Shown here: positions 45,172-52,380 of the stretch, piece by piece | How positions within the stretch are numbered: the first letter of the stretch is position 1 | How the letters are laid out: each line of letters starts with the position of its first letter | NCBI GenBank assembly: GCA_018383195.1 | Contig: JAGZOP010000001.1 | Coordinates: 124,001-188,000 of the forward strand | Direction: 5' to 3' | Length of the DNA: 64,000 nucleotides | Source of the DNA: Clostridiaceae bacterium | GTDB taxonomy: Bacteria > Bacillota > Clostridia > Oscillospirales > Butyricicoccaceae | Notes under the pieces: model-generated | Told to the model about the DNA's origin: nothing | Database searches by the model: none | What the model saw: the letters and a program-made list of their open reading frames with translations, nothing else | Position numbers and translations under genes: made by a program

Positions 45172-46083
45172 ATGTCTTACCCCAATTCTTCCCTTTTTCG
45201 CACCGATCTTGCGCTTGAATCTTTGGAAATGAATCGGCGAGAAGCCCGCATTGCAGACGCGCTCCCCGGTATTGAAAGCCGCGAAACCCAGATAGAGGGA
45301 TTTTCGGTCACCACGGTTCAGGTTGTCAATCAAACCGGCGCGCAAACGCTCGGGAAGCCGGTCGGAGTCTATGAAACACTCTTTCTGGACGGTTTGATGC
45401 GCCGCGAAGAGGATGCGTTCCCCCGTGCATGCCGCGCACTCGGCTCTCTGGTGCGTTCCCTGCTCCCCCAAGCCGCCGATGCTCCCGTGCTCGTTGCGGG
45501 GCTCGGCAACCGGCAAATTACGCCGGATGCCGTCGGTCCGCGCGCCGCAGACTATGTCATTGCAACCCGTCATCTCACCACACATGAACCTGCCCTATTC
45601 GCTTCATGGCGCGCGGTATCGGCTGCCGCCCCCGGCGTACTCGGGCAAACCGGTGTCGAAACCGGTGAAATGCTTGCAGGATTGGTGGATACCATCCAGC
45701 CTGCGGCAGTCATCGCAGTGGACGCACTCGCAGCCGGCAGCCTGTCCCGCCTGACCCGCACGGTGCAAATTTCAGATGCAGGCATTGTGCCCGGCTCCGG
45801 GGTGGAAAATGCCCGCACGGCGCTCAACCAGGAAACCCTTGGCGTACCGGTGATCGCAGTCGGCGTTCCAACCGTGGTAGACGGCGCGACACTCGCCCAC
45901 GAGCTTGCGCGCACCTCCGGTCTGTCGCATGATGCGCTGCACGCACCGGCGCATCCCATGATCGTCACCACGCGCGATATCGACCGCGAGGTAAGCGACC
46001 TGTCGCGTCTGATCGGATATGCACTCAATCTGGCGCTCCAGCCCGGTCTTTCTCTGGAAGAAATCGACCTTTATCTGTCATAA
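45172..46083 (+). CDS. gpr: GPR endopeptidase (spore germination protease)
   Basis: Made in the forespore as a zymogen; degrades small acid-soluble spore proteins when the spore germinates. It is 303 aa from the ATG at 45172, nine bases after AAGGAG. A GTG seven codons upstream is less likely because AAGGAG would be inside the gene. Family segments include SLFRTDLALES, VLVAGLGNRQITPDAVGP, VIAVDALAAGSLSRLTRTVQI, SDAGIVPGSGVENAR and IAVGVPTVVDGATL. It is the first gene of a plus-strand sporulation cluster with spoIIP next. Confidence 0.95.
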   Translation: MSYPNSSLFRTDLALESLEMNRREARIADALPGIESRETQIEGFSVTTVQVVNQTGAQTLGKPVGVYETLFLDGLMRREEDAFPRACRALGSLVRSLLPQAADAPVLVAGLGNRQITPDAVGPRAADYVIATRHLTTHEPALFASWRAVSAAAPGVLGQTGVETGEMLAGLVDTIQPAAVIAVDALAAGSLSRLTRTVQISDAGIVPGSGVENARTALNQETLGVPVIAVGVPTVVDGATLAHELARTSGLSHDALHAPAHPMIVTTRDIDREVSDLSRLIGYALNLALQPGLSLEEIDLYLS

Positions 46084-46106
46084 CTGCATTCCGTCTGCCA
46101 TACAAT
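46077..46106 (+). promoter_or_regulatory. Sigma-E-like promoter for spoIIP
   Basis: GTCATAAC (46077-46084), 14-bp spacer, CATACAAT (46099-46106). This matches the sporulation sigma-E consensus (a -35 with ATA, a -10 of CATACANT) and lies 29 bases before spoIIP. The -35 overlaps the gpr stop. Sigma-E control of spoIIP is established in Bacillus. Confidence 0.65.
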
Positions 46107-46135
46107 AGAAACATTCCAAAACAAGGGGGCGACTT

Positions 46136-47206
46136 ATGAAACGACATCCCGCACGCCGCGGCAGACCGCCGCGCAGCGGCGTTGCCGCCCCTGCGTTTGT
46201 ATGCCTGCTGCTCGCAGCCGTATTTCTATTGGGCAGCAAGGCAGGCGGCGATGATTTTGCGCGGCAGGCGCTCAGCGCGCTTGCCCAAAACGAACGGTTT
46301 GTATTGGGCGCACTTGCGCTCGAAACCGGTCAGATTCCGACAGAACAGAGCGTACATAGCCCGCATACCGCAGCCGCAGGGCGCGCGCAGCCACCGACCG
46401 ACGAAGATCTTGCCGAACAGGAAACCGCCATGGAAAATGCGGTGCCGGAACCGGCACCGCCCGCAGCGCCTGCCGCACCCGCCGCGGTCACGGTCGGCAA
46501 TCTATCCGGTCTGGAATTCGACCTAGACGCCATGCTTGCCTCTCCCAAACGGCTGACCGCCAAGCAAAACGGTCCGCAGGTACTCATCTATCACACCCAT
46601 GCGACCGAAGCATACACCCCGTCAGGCAGCGACACCTACAAGCCCTCGGGCGACATGCGCACAACCGACACCAATCAGAATGTCGTGCGGGTCGGGACCG
46701 AACTCTGCAAGGTGCTCGAAGCGCGCGGCATTGAAACCGTACACCTGACTGAACTGTATGACTATCCGGCTTACAATGGCTCCTATGGCCGTTCGCTCGC
46801 CGCGGTGCAGGCAGCGCTCAAAAAATATCCCACCGTGCAAATGACCATTGACGTCCACCGGGACGCAATTTTAGACGAGGACGGCACCAAACACAAGGTA
46901 TCCGCTGAAATCGGCGGCAAAACTGTCGCGCGGCTCATGCTTGTCATGGGGACCAACGCAAGCGGTCTGGCATTCGACGACTGGAAAACCCATCTCAATT
47001 ACGCGGTGACCCTGCAATCGGCGCTGAACGCCGACCATCCCGGTCTGATGCGTTCCATCAATCTGCGCAAGCAGCGCTTCAACCTGCACCTGACCCCCGG
47101 TTCCATGCTGCTCGAAGTCGGCGCTTCCGGCAATACGCTGGCAGAAGCCATCGCTGCGGTGCAGCTATTCGGCAGCACGCTGGCAGACGAGCTCGGCGTT
47201 CCGTAA
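46136..47206 (+). CDS. spoIIP: Stage II sporulation protein P
   Basis: Cell-wall amidase/endopeptidase of the SpoIIDMP engulfment complex. It is 356 aa. A basic N-terminus is followed by one membrane anchor (about residues 18-36, AAPAFVCLLLAAVFLLGS), an Ala/Pro-rich linker (about 80-125), and the SpoIIP domain. That domain has VLIYHTHATEAYTPSG (conserved His pair), TDTNQNVVRVGTELCKVLE, DYPAYNGSYGRSL, MTIDVHRDAI (His) and FNLHLTPGSMLLEVGASGN (Glu region). AGGGGGC precedes the ATG. It lies 52 bp after gpr, as in Bacillus. Confidence 0.95.
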   Translation: MKRHPARRGRPPRSGVAAPAFVCLLLAAVFLLGSKAGGDDFARQALSALAQNERFVLGALALETGQIPTEQSVHSPHTAAAGRAQPPTDEDLAEQETAMENAVPEPAPPAAPAAPAAVTVGNLSGLEFDLDAMLASPKRLTAKQNGPQVLIYHTHATEAYTPSGSDTYKPSGDMRTTDTNQNVVRVGTELCKVLEARGIETVHLTELYDYPAYNGSYGRSLAAVQAALKKYPTVQMTIDVHRDAILDEDGTKHKVSAEIGGKTVARLMLVMGTNASGLAFDDWKTHLNYAVTLQSALNADHPGLMRSINLRKQRFNLHLTPGSMLLEVGASGNTLAEAIAAVQLFGSTLADELGVP

Positions 47207-47239
47207 ATTTTCCTCCTTTTACTTCCGCGCATAAGCGGA

Positions 47240-47273
47240 CGCTCCTTTGGAGAAACTGTTTTCCAAAGGAGCG
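47240..47273 (+). promoter_or_regulatory. Hairpin carrying the gerA ribosome-binding site
   Basis: CGCTCCTTTGGA/TCCAAAGGAGCG with further G-U/A-U pairs, then six T. It has the form of an intrinsic terminator for spoIIP. Its 3' arm contains AAAGGAG, the Shine-Dalgarno of the gene starting at 47281. When folded, it would both terminate transcription and mask translation of the germination gene. Confidence 0.65.
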
Positions 47274-47280
47274 ATTTTTT

Positions 47281-48717
47281 ATGTCTGCACTCAAACTCAC
47301 GCGTTCGCTTGCGGAAAACCTCGCCGCCATGCGCGCGCTTTTTGAAAACGACAACACGTTTGTCTCGCGGGAAACCCGCAGCCCAGCCGGGCTGCACTGC
47401 GCCGTGTTCTTTTTTGACGGCATGGTAAACAATCTCGCAATCAACCAGAGCATCATCCGCCCGCTTGTCGCATCTGACCGCAAATCCGCAGATGCCGGCC
47501 TGCTCGCGCACACCATCATTCAAATCAACGACAGCCGCGTCGAGCCGGACCCGGACGCCATGCTCTCCTCCCTGCTCTACGGCGACACGGTCATCCTGAC
47601 TGAGGGCGATGCGCGTCCGGTTGTGGTCAATACCAAGGGTTTTTCCCTGCGCACCGCCTCCGAGCCGGAAAACGAGCGCGTGCTGCGCGGTCCGCGCGAG
47701 GGATTTACCGAAGCGTTTATGCCCAACCTTGCGCTCATCCGGCGCAGAGTAAACGACCCCCGCCTGAAATTCTCTTTTTCCCGCATGGCGGGACGGACGC
47801 ACACCGTGGTGTGTTTATGCTGGCTTGAAGGCGTAACCGACCCCGCGCTGGTGCGCGAAGCGCGCCGCCGTCTGGATACCTATGCGCTCGATGGCATTCT
47901 GGACGCCAATTACCTCGCAGAATGGATTCGGGACGCGCGCCGCTCCCCTTTTCCGACGCTCGGCACAACCGAACGCCCCGACGTCGTAGTCGCACGGCTG
48001 CTCGAGGGCAGGCTTGCCATCCTCACCGACGGCACGCCGGTCGCATTGACTGCGCCCTGCGTCCTACAGGAATGCTTACAGTCAAATGATGATTATTACC
48101 TTCCAGTCACTCAGGCAGGGCTCGCGCGCGCACTGCGCTCAATCGGCATTCTTTTGTCCATGATTGTCCCTGCGCTCTATCTCGCCCTGCTTTACCACCA
48201 TGCCGAACTGCTGCCCACACGCATGCTGCTCGCTATCACCGCCGCGCAAAAAGGCGTCCCGCTCCCGCCGCTTTGGGAAACCCTTGTGCTGCTGATTGTA
48301 TTTGAAATCCTCAAGGAAGCAAGCGCACGCACCCCAGGCGTCATCGGTTCCACCATGTCAATCGTCGGCGGTCTGGTGCTCGGGCAATCCGCCGTATCCG
48401 CGCGCCTGATCTCAGCGCCCGCTGTCATCATTGTCGCAGCAGCAGCCGTCACCGGTCTGGCCGCACCCAAACTGCAAGCCGCCGCACTGATGATGCGGTT
48501 TGCGCTCCTCTTCTGCGGTGCAGCATTCGGACTGTACGGATTGCTGTTCGGACTTGCACTCATGCTGCTGCACCTGTGTGCCCTTCACTCGTTCGGCACC
48601 CCTTACCTGCTCAATCTGCTGCCGCGTGTGCACGCCCATACCGAAGACCTCTGGACGCGCACAAGTTGGGACGCCATGAACAGCCGCCGTTTTTTGGCGC
48701 GGAAGGAGCGCCGATGA
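47281..48717 (+). CDS. Spore germination receptor A subunit (GerA family)
   Basis: A-subunit of a germinant receptor, located in the spore inner membrane. It is 478 aa. The N-terminal cytoplasmic domain (about 1-270) includes FVSRETRSPAGLHCAVFFFDG, RVEPDPDAMLSSLLYGDTVIL and AFMPNLALIRRRVNDPRL. Five or so membrane helices follow (about 280-440), including PGVIGSTMSIVGGLVLGQSAV. In this family the A-subunit forms ligand-gated ion channels with its partner subunits. It overlaps the next gene by ATGA. Germinant unknown. Confidence 0.93.
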   Translation: MSALKLTRSLAENLAAMRALFENDNTFVSRETRSPAGLHCAVFFFDGMVNNLAINQSIIRPLVASDRKSADAGLLAHTIIQINDSRVEPDPDAMLSSLLYGDTVILTEGDARPVVVNTKGFSLRTASEPENERVLRGPREGFTEAFMPNLALIRRRVNDPRLKFSFSRMAGRTHTVVCLCWLEGVTDPALVREARRRLDTYALDGILDANYLAEWIRDARRSPFPTLGTTERPDVVVARLLEGRLAILTDGTPVALTAPCVLQECLQSNDDYYLPVTQAGLARALRSIGILLSMIVPALYLALLYHHAELLPTRMLLAITAAQKGVPLPPLWETLVLLIVFEILKEASARTPGVIGSTMSIVGGLVLGQSAVSARLISAPAVIIVAAAAVTGLAAPKLQAAALMMRFALLFCGAAFGLYGLLFGLALMLLHLCALHSFGTPYLLNLLPRVHAHTEDLWTRTSWDAMNSRRFLARKERR

Positions 48718-49373
48718 AACGGATTTTCTTTGTGCTCCCCCTGCTTTTCCTGCTGGCAGGCTGCGACCGTCAAAGCGTGCGGATTCAGGATGCCGGTCAG
48801 CTTCTTCCCGTGTCCGCGCTTGCCATCGATACCCATGCGTCCGGCTATCAAATGACGGTAGAAAGTATCCGGCAGGACAGTTTGGACGGCGATGCCGCGC
48901 CCGCATACTTTTCCGTGGAAGGCGCAACCTTTGACGAGCTGTTCCAGCGCGCAGATGCACTGCTTGCGAGCCGCCTGTACCTCAGCCATGCGCAGGCGAT
49001 TGTTGTCAGTCCGGCGGTGGTGCAGACCGCCCGATCTGCGCTGACCCAAAGCCTGCTCGCCCGTCCGGACGCACGGCTTACCCTACGCATCGCGGTTGCA
49101 CGCGATGCATCGCCGGACGCGGTGCTGCGTGCACCGGCGGTATCCGAAGATATTCCCGGAATTGCCCTCGCCGCACTGCTTGATGAACGCGCCAAGGATG
49201 GCTCCATGGCAGACTGTCCCCTGTTTCGTCTGCTCGACCGGCAAACCGGCGGTGAAAGCTTCTCCTTGCCTGTACTCCGGCTGAGCAGGGACGGGCATGC
49301 CGCTCCGGACGGCAGCGTGCAGGTTGCGGGCGGTATGCTGACCTTTACGACCGGAGGTGCCTCCCATGCGTGA
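48714..49373 (+). CDS. Short GerC-like spore germination lipoprotein
   Basis: C-subunit of the germinant receptor, a lipoprotein on the outer face of the spore inner membrane. It is 219 aa, where GerAC proteins usually have 360-400. The signal peptide ends in the lipobox LLAGC (Cys about 17). Visible family features are RIQDAGQLLPVSALAIDTH, FDELFQRADALLASRLYLSHA and VVSPAVVQTARSALTQSLLA. The final third of GerAC is missing. The protein ends GGMLTFTTGGASHA with no sign of a frameshift in the bases read, so it may be a natural short form. Its stop overlaps the next gene's start by 8 bp. Confidence 0.82.
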   Translation: MKRIFFVLPLLFLLAGCDRQSVRIQDAGQLLPVSALAIDTHASGYQMTVESIRQDSLDGDAAPAYFSVEGATFDELFQRADALLASRLYLSHAQAIVVSPAVVQTARSALTQSLLARPDARLTLRIAVARDASPDAVLRAPAVSEDIPGIALAALLDERAKDGSMADCPLFRLLDRQTGGESFSLPVLRLSRDGHAAPDGSVQVAGGMLTFTTGGASHA

Positions 49374-50235
49374 TACGATCTTCCCCCGCTGGCAAGGCGC
49401 GTTTCTCGCACTTTTTCTGCTTGCTGACGGGCTTTATCTGCCTGCATCGCCCGAAACCGTGCGTACGCTTGCACTCGGATGCGTGCTCAGCACGCTTTTG
49501 GCGTTTTTATGGCTGAGCATGCTCAGCGCTCTGCGGGAGCGTGACTTTGAAAGCTTATGTCTGCACCGTTTTCCAGACTGGCTGACGCGCATGCTGTTTC
49601 CCCTCGTCGGCATCGCCTGTATAATCTGCACAGCGCAGTCGCTTGTACGTTTGACCGCATTCTGGCACGAAACCGCTTTTTCCTCCCTGCCGCGTTGGAC
49701 CGGTGCTTTGGTTTTGCTCCTCATCGGTTGGCGCACCGGGAAACGCGGCCGCACCGCAGTCGCCATGTGGAGTTATCCGCTCTTGCTGTTTGCCGGAGGC
49801 GTGACCTTGCTGTCGCTTCTTGTGACACTGGAAGCCTGCGACCCCGCACATCTCCCTCTGGTATTGCAAACCATGACCATCTCCCCATCTATGCTCGGGA
49901 AGTTTGGCTGGTTTGTTCTACCGCTGCTGTTGTGCGCACAGGGAACGCAGATTCCCGCAACACGCGCGTGCACGCTCGGCACATTTCTCGGCGGCGTGGG
50001 ACTGACGCTCATCGCGCTGCGTGCATGGTTGGTACTGGGGGCAGGAGGGACACAGCTTCCCTATCCCGCATTTTCCTCTGCGGGCGTATTCTCGGTCGGA
50101 GATTTTTTGCAGCGCGGAGAGGTTTTATTCGGATGTGCGCTTGCACTGTGCGAAGCCGTGCGGGTTGCCCTGCTTGTAACACTGGCACGTACTGCATTTC
50201 AGATGATTCGGCGCAAAAAGAAGACCGCTTCGTAA
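49366..50235 (+). CDS. GerB-like spore germination permease subunit (short)
   Basis: B-subunit of the germinant receptor, an APC-superfamily-like membrane protein, 289 aa rather than the usual 360 or so. It has eight or nine helices, such as GAFLALFLLADGLYLPA (TM1), FPLVGIACIICTAQSLVRL and FGWFVLPLLLCAQGTQIPA. The start at 49366 has GGAGG eight bases upstream. The sequence GGAGGTGCCTCC is itself self-complementary and may partly mask the site. The gene ends in a terminator overlapping its stop. Assignment rests on context and hydrophobic pattern more than sharp motifs. Confidence 0.75.
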   Translation: MRDTIFPRWQGAFLALFLLADGLYLPASPETVRTLALGCVLSTLLAFLWLSMLSALRERDFESLCLHRFPDWLTRMLFPLVGIACIICTAQSLVRLTAFWHETAFSSLPRWTGALVLLLIGWRTGKRGRTAVAMWSYPLLLFAGGVTLLSLLVTLEACDPAHLPLVLQTMTISPSMLGKFGWFVLPLLLCAQGTQIPATRACTLGTFLGGVGLTLIALRAWLVLGAGGTQLPYPAFSSAGVFSVGDFLQRGEVLFGCALALCEAVRVALLVTLARTAFQMIRRKKKTAS

Positions 50236-50250
50236 GAAGCGGTCTTTCGT
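50217..50250 (+). terminator. Terminator overlapping the GerB-like stop
   Basis: AAGACCGCTTC/GAAGCGGTCTT 11-bp stem with GTAA loop; the loop contains the stop codon. Only TTT follows. Confidence 0.7.
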
Positions 50251-50265
50251 ATGGCTGTTTTGATT

Positions 50266-50359
50266 GAAAAGCGGGTTTCCTCCGCTTTTCAAAGGGGATT
50301 CCGCGCTCTGCGGAGCGCGGGCAGGCTGCGCGCCTGCACTGCGCCGGGGCATACCCCGG
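50266..50359. repeat. Cluster of four consecutive hairpins
   Basis: In order: GAAAAGCGG/CCGCTTTTC (50266-50290), CCGCGCTC/GAGCGCGG with a TGCG loop (50301-50320), GCAGGC/GCCTGC (50321-50337), and CCGGGG/CCCCGG (50344-50359). All stems are perfect and nearly abut. No poly-T follows, so these are not ordinary terminators. Confidence 0.7.
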
Positions 50360-50385
50360 ACCCATTGTTTCCCCCCACACAACGT

Positions 50386-50534
50386 GATCCTCAGTTCTTC
50401 AGACTGTGGATCGGAGCAGGCCAAACAGTCCAGTGGACTGTTTGGCGGCAGCTCTGCCACAGGCATGCTGCCGGAAAAGGACATCCCTGGACAGCGCCGC
50501 TTTTTCCGCGAGCAGCGCCGCACCAGCGCGCGAC
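50386..50534. repeat. 149-bp tandem repeat, copy 1
   Basis: Begins GATCCTCAGTTCTTCAGACT. It contains a pseudo-copy of the last codons of the PFL-family gene (minus strand) and an 11-bp hairpin CCAAACAGTCC/GGACTGTTTGG (50421-50445). It differs from copy 2 by only scattered substitutions. Confidence 0.85.
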
Positions 50535-50683
50535 GATCCTCAGTTCTTCAGGCTGTGGATCGGAGCAGGGCAAACAGTCCGGTGGACTGTTTGGCGGCAG
50601 CTCTGCCACAGGCATGCTGCCGGAAAAGGACATCCCCGGACAGCGCCGCTTTTTCCGCGGGCAGCGCCGCACCGACACGCGAC
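50535..50683. repeat. 149-bp tandem repeat, copy 2
   Basis: Nearly identical to copy 1, same length, including the CAAACAGTCC/GGACTGTTTG hairpin. Confidence 0.85.
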
Positions 50684-50719
50684 GATCCTCAGTTCTTCAG
50701 GCTGTGGATCGGAGCAGGG
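50684..50719. repeat. 149-bp repeat, partial copy 3 (inside the PFL gene)
   Basis: The first 36 bp of the repeat. Here it is the genuine 3' end of the PFL-family gene, encoding PAPIHSLKN and stop, so this is the probable parent sequence. Confidence 0.85.
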
Positions 50720-52047
50720 ATTCTTCCCCCGCGATGAATAAACTTCGCCGGAGACTGGGTCGGCACCGGCATAATCGGCGCGGAGCCGAGCAGACCGCCG
50801 AACTCTACACTGTCGCCCACCGTCTTGCCGATGGCAGGAATAACGCGCACTGCTGTGGTCTTGGTATTGACGACGCCGATGGCGATTTCGTCTGCAATCA
50901 AGCCGGAAATGACTTCTGCACTGGTGTCGCCGGGAACGGCAACCATGTCGATGCCGACCGAGCAGACCGCGGTCATCGCTTCAAGCTTCTGCATGGTGAG
51001 TACGCCTGACTGCACCGCTGCAATCATGCCTTCATCCTCGGAAACCGGAATGAACGCGCCCGACAAGCCGCCGACATTCGAGGACGCCATGACGCCGCCC
51101 TTCTTCACCGCATCATTGAGCATGGCAAGAATCGCTGTGGTGCCGCAGGCGCCGCAGGTTTCGAGGCCAACTTCCTCCAGAATGCGCGCCACCGAGTCGC
51201 CGACCGCCGGAGTCGGCGCAAGCGACAAATCGACAATGCCGAACGGCACACCGAGACGGTCGGATGCAATCGAGCCGACAAGCTGTCCCATACGGGTAAT
51301 CTTGAACGCGGTCTTTTTGATGATTTCCGCAACCTCGCCAATCGAGCAGTCGCCTGCGCGGCGAATCGCGGACTGAACAACACCGGGTCCGGATACGCCG
51401 ACATTGAGCACGCATTCCGGCTCACCGATGCCGTGGAACGCGCCCGCCATGAACGGATTGTCGTCCACTGCATTGGCAAAGACGACCAGCTTGGAGCAGC
51501 CCATGGACTGATTATCCTTCGTCAGTTCCGCAGTGGTCTTGATAATATGACCCATCAAAGAGATTGCATCCAGGTTGATGCCTGCCTTGGTGGATGCAAC
51601 ATTGACCGAGGAACAAACCAGATTGGTCTCTGCCAGCGCCTCCGGAATGGAGTTGAGCAGCACCTCATCCCCCTTGGCAAATCCTTTTTGCACAAGCGCA
51701 GAAAAGCCGCCGATAAAGTTGACACCTGTGGTTTCCGCTGCGCGGTCGAGTGTCTTTGCAATCGGAACATAGCTGAGCGCATTGGTAGTCGCGCCGACCA
51801 TTGCAATCGGAGTCACCGAAATGCGCTTGTTGATAATCGGGATACCCAATTCGCGCTCAATCTGTTCACCGGTTGCGACCAGTCTTTCTGCACGGCGGGT
51901 AATCTTATCATAAATCTTATCGCAGAGCACATGGATATCGTCGCTCGCGAGATCGCGCAGCGAAATTCCCATTGTAATGGTACGGATATCCAGATGCTCC
52001 TCCTCGATCATTTTAATGGTCTCGAGGATGTCGCTGGTATTAATCAT
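50689..52047 (-). CDS. PFL-family (DUF711/UPF0210) protein
   Basis: Conserved protein of 452 aa, the family's length, function unknown. It resembles pyruvate formate-lyase in fold assignment but lacks the glycyl-radical loop. It starts INTSDILETIKMIEEEHLDIRT and includes KRISVTPIAMVGATT, FIGGFSALVQKG, VGVSGPGVVQSAI and the C-terminus RGGRIPAPIHSLKN. It lies directly after the small ACT-domain gene, an arrangement conserved across Firmicutes, so the two are probably functionally linked. The ATG at 52047 is chosen; GTG at 52053 would have better RBS spacing (GGGGGA). Its last 36 bp belong to the tandem repeat. Confidence 0.93.
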   Translation of the reverse strand: MINTSDILETIKMIEEEHLDIRTITMGISLRDLASDDIHVLCDKIYDKITRRAERLVATGEQIERELGIPIINKRISVTPIAMVGATTNALSYVPIAKTLDRAAETTGVNFIGGFSALVQKGFAKGDEVLLNSIPEALAETNLVCSSVNVASTKAGINLDAISLMGHIIKTTAELTKDNQSMGCSKLVVFANAVDDNPFMAGAFHGIGEPECVLNVGVSGPGVVQSAIRRAGDCSIGEVAEIIKKTAFKITRMGQLVGSIASDRLGVPFGIVDLSLAPTPAVGDSVARILEEVGLETCGACGTTAILAMLNDAVKKGGVMASSNVGGLSGAFIPVSEDEGMIAAVQSGVLTMQKLEAMTAVCSVGIDMVAVPGDTSAEVISGLIADEIAIGVVNTKTTAVRVIPAIGKTVGDSVEFGGLLGSAPIMPVPTQSPAKFIHRGGRIPAPIHSLKN

Positions 52048-52068
52048 TGCCACTGTTCTTTCCCCCAC

Positions 52069-52338
52069 TCAAATGCGGTGCATCGCGTTGAAAATATCCT
52101 CGTGCATGGTGTGAATCTTCATACCAAGTTCTTCACCGTTCTTGTCCAGCAAATCAGCCAGCGCCGTAAAGTCCACCGTACACTTGTCGATGTTCACCAG
52201 CATAACCATGGCGAACATATCATCCATAACATTCTGGGAGATGTCCACAATGTTAACGTTATGTGCGGAAAGCGTTTCGGAAATTCTGGCAATAATGCCG
52301 GTGCGGTCCTTGCCCACAACAGTAATGACTGCGCGCAT
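52069..52338 (-). CDS. Small ACT-domain protein (UPF0237)
   Basis: Single ACT domain of 89 aa: MRAVITVVGKDRTGIIARI, then NVNIVDISQNVMDDMFAM. ACT domains bind amino acids or other small ligands as regulatory dimers. It is always found with PFL-family/UPF0210 proteins, here 21 bp upstream of that gene's ATG. It is a candidate ligand sensor for that protein. The RBS AGGAGG lies upstream. Confidence 0.93.
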   Translation of the reverse strand: MRAVITVVGKDRTGIIARISETLSAHNVNIVDISQNVMDDMFAMVMLVNIDKCTVDFTALADLLDKNGEELGMKIHTMHEDIFNAMHRI

Positions 52339-52380
52339 ATTCTTTACCTCCTGAGAGTTCCCTCTAATAAGAATTATATG

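Larger units (their letters stand above)
50236..50688. other. 453-bp noncoding, highly structured intergenic block
   Basis: Between convergent genes (germination trio, plus; PFL-family gene, minus). It contains a run of four perfect short hairpins (50266-50359) and then two full copies of a 149-bp tandem repeat. Reading frames cross the region, but their products are low-complexity repeats of Arg/Ser/Ala with no start site; I regard it as noncoding. Confidence 0.7.

Noticed and set aside
50386..50719. CRISPR array
   Set aside because: The unit is 149 bp with no short repeat/unique spacer alternation and no cas genes.
50251..50741. Reading frames through the repeat block as genes
   Set aside because: Translations repeat the same low-complexity Arg/Ser/Ala strings and derive from the duplicated PFL gene end.
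50689..52047. Pyruvate formate-lyase
   Set aside because: Despite the family name there is no glycyl-radical motif; length and motifs fit UPF0210/DUF711.
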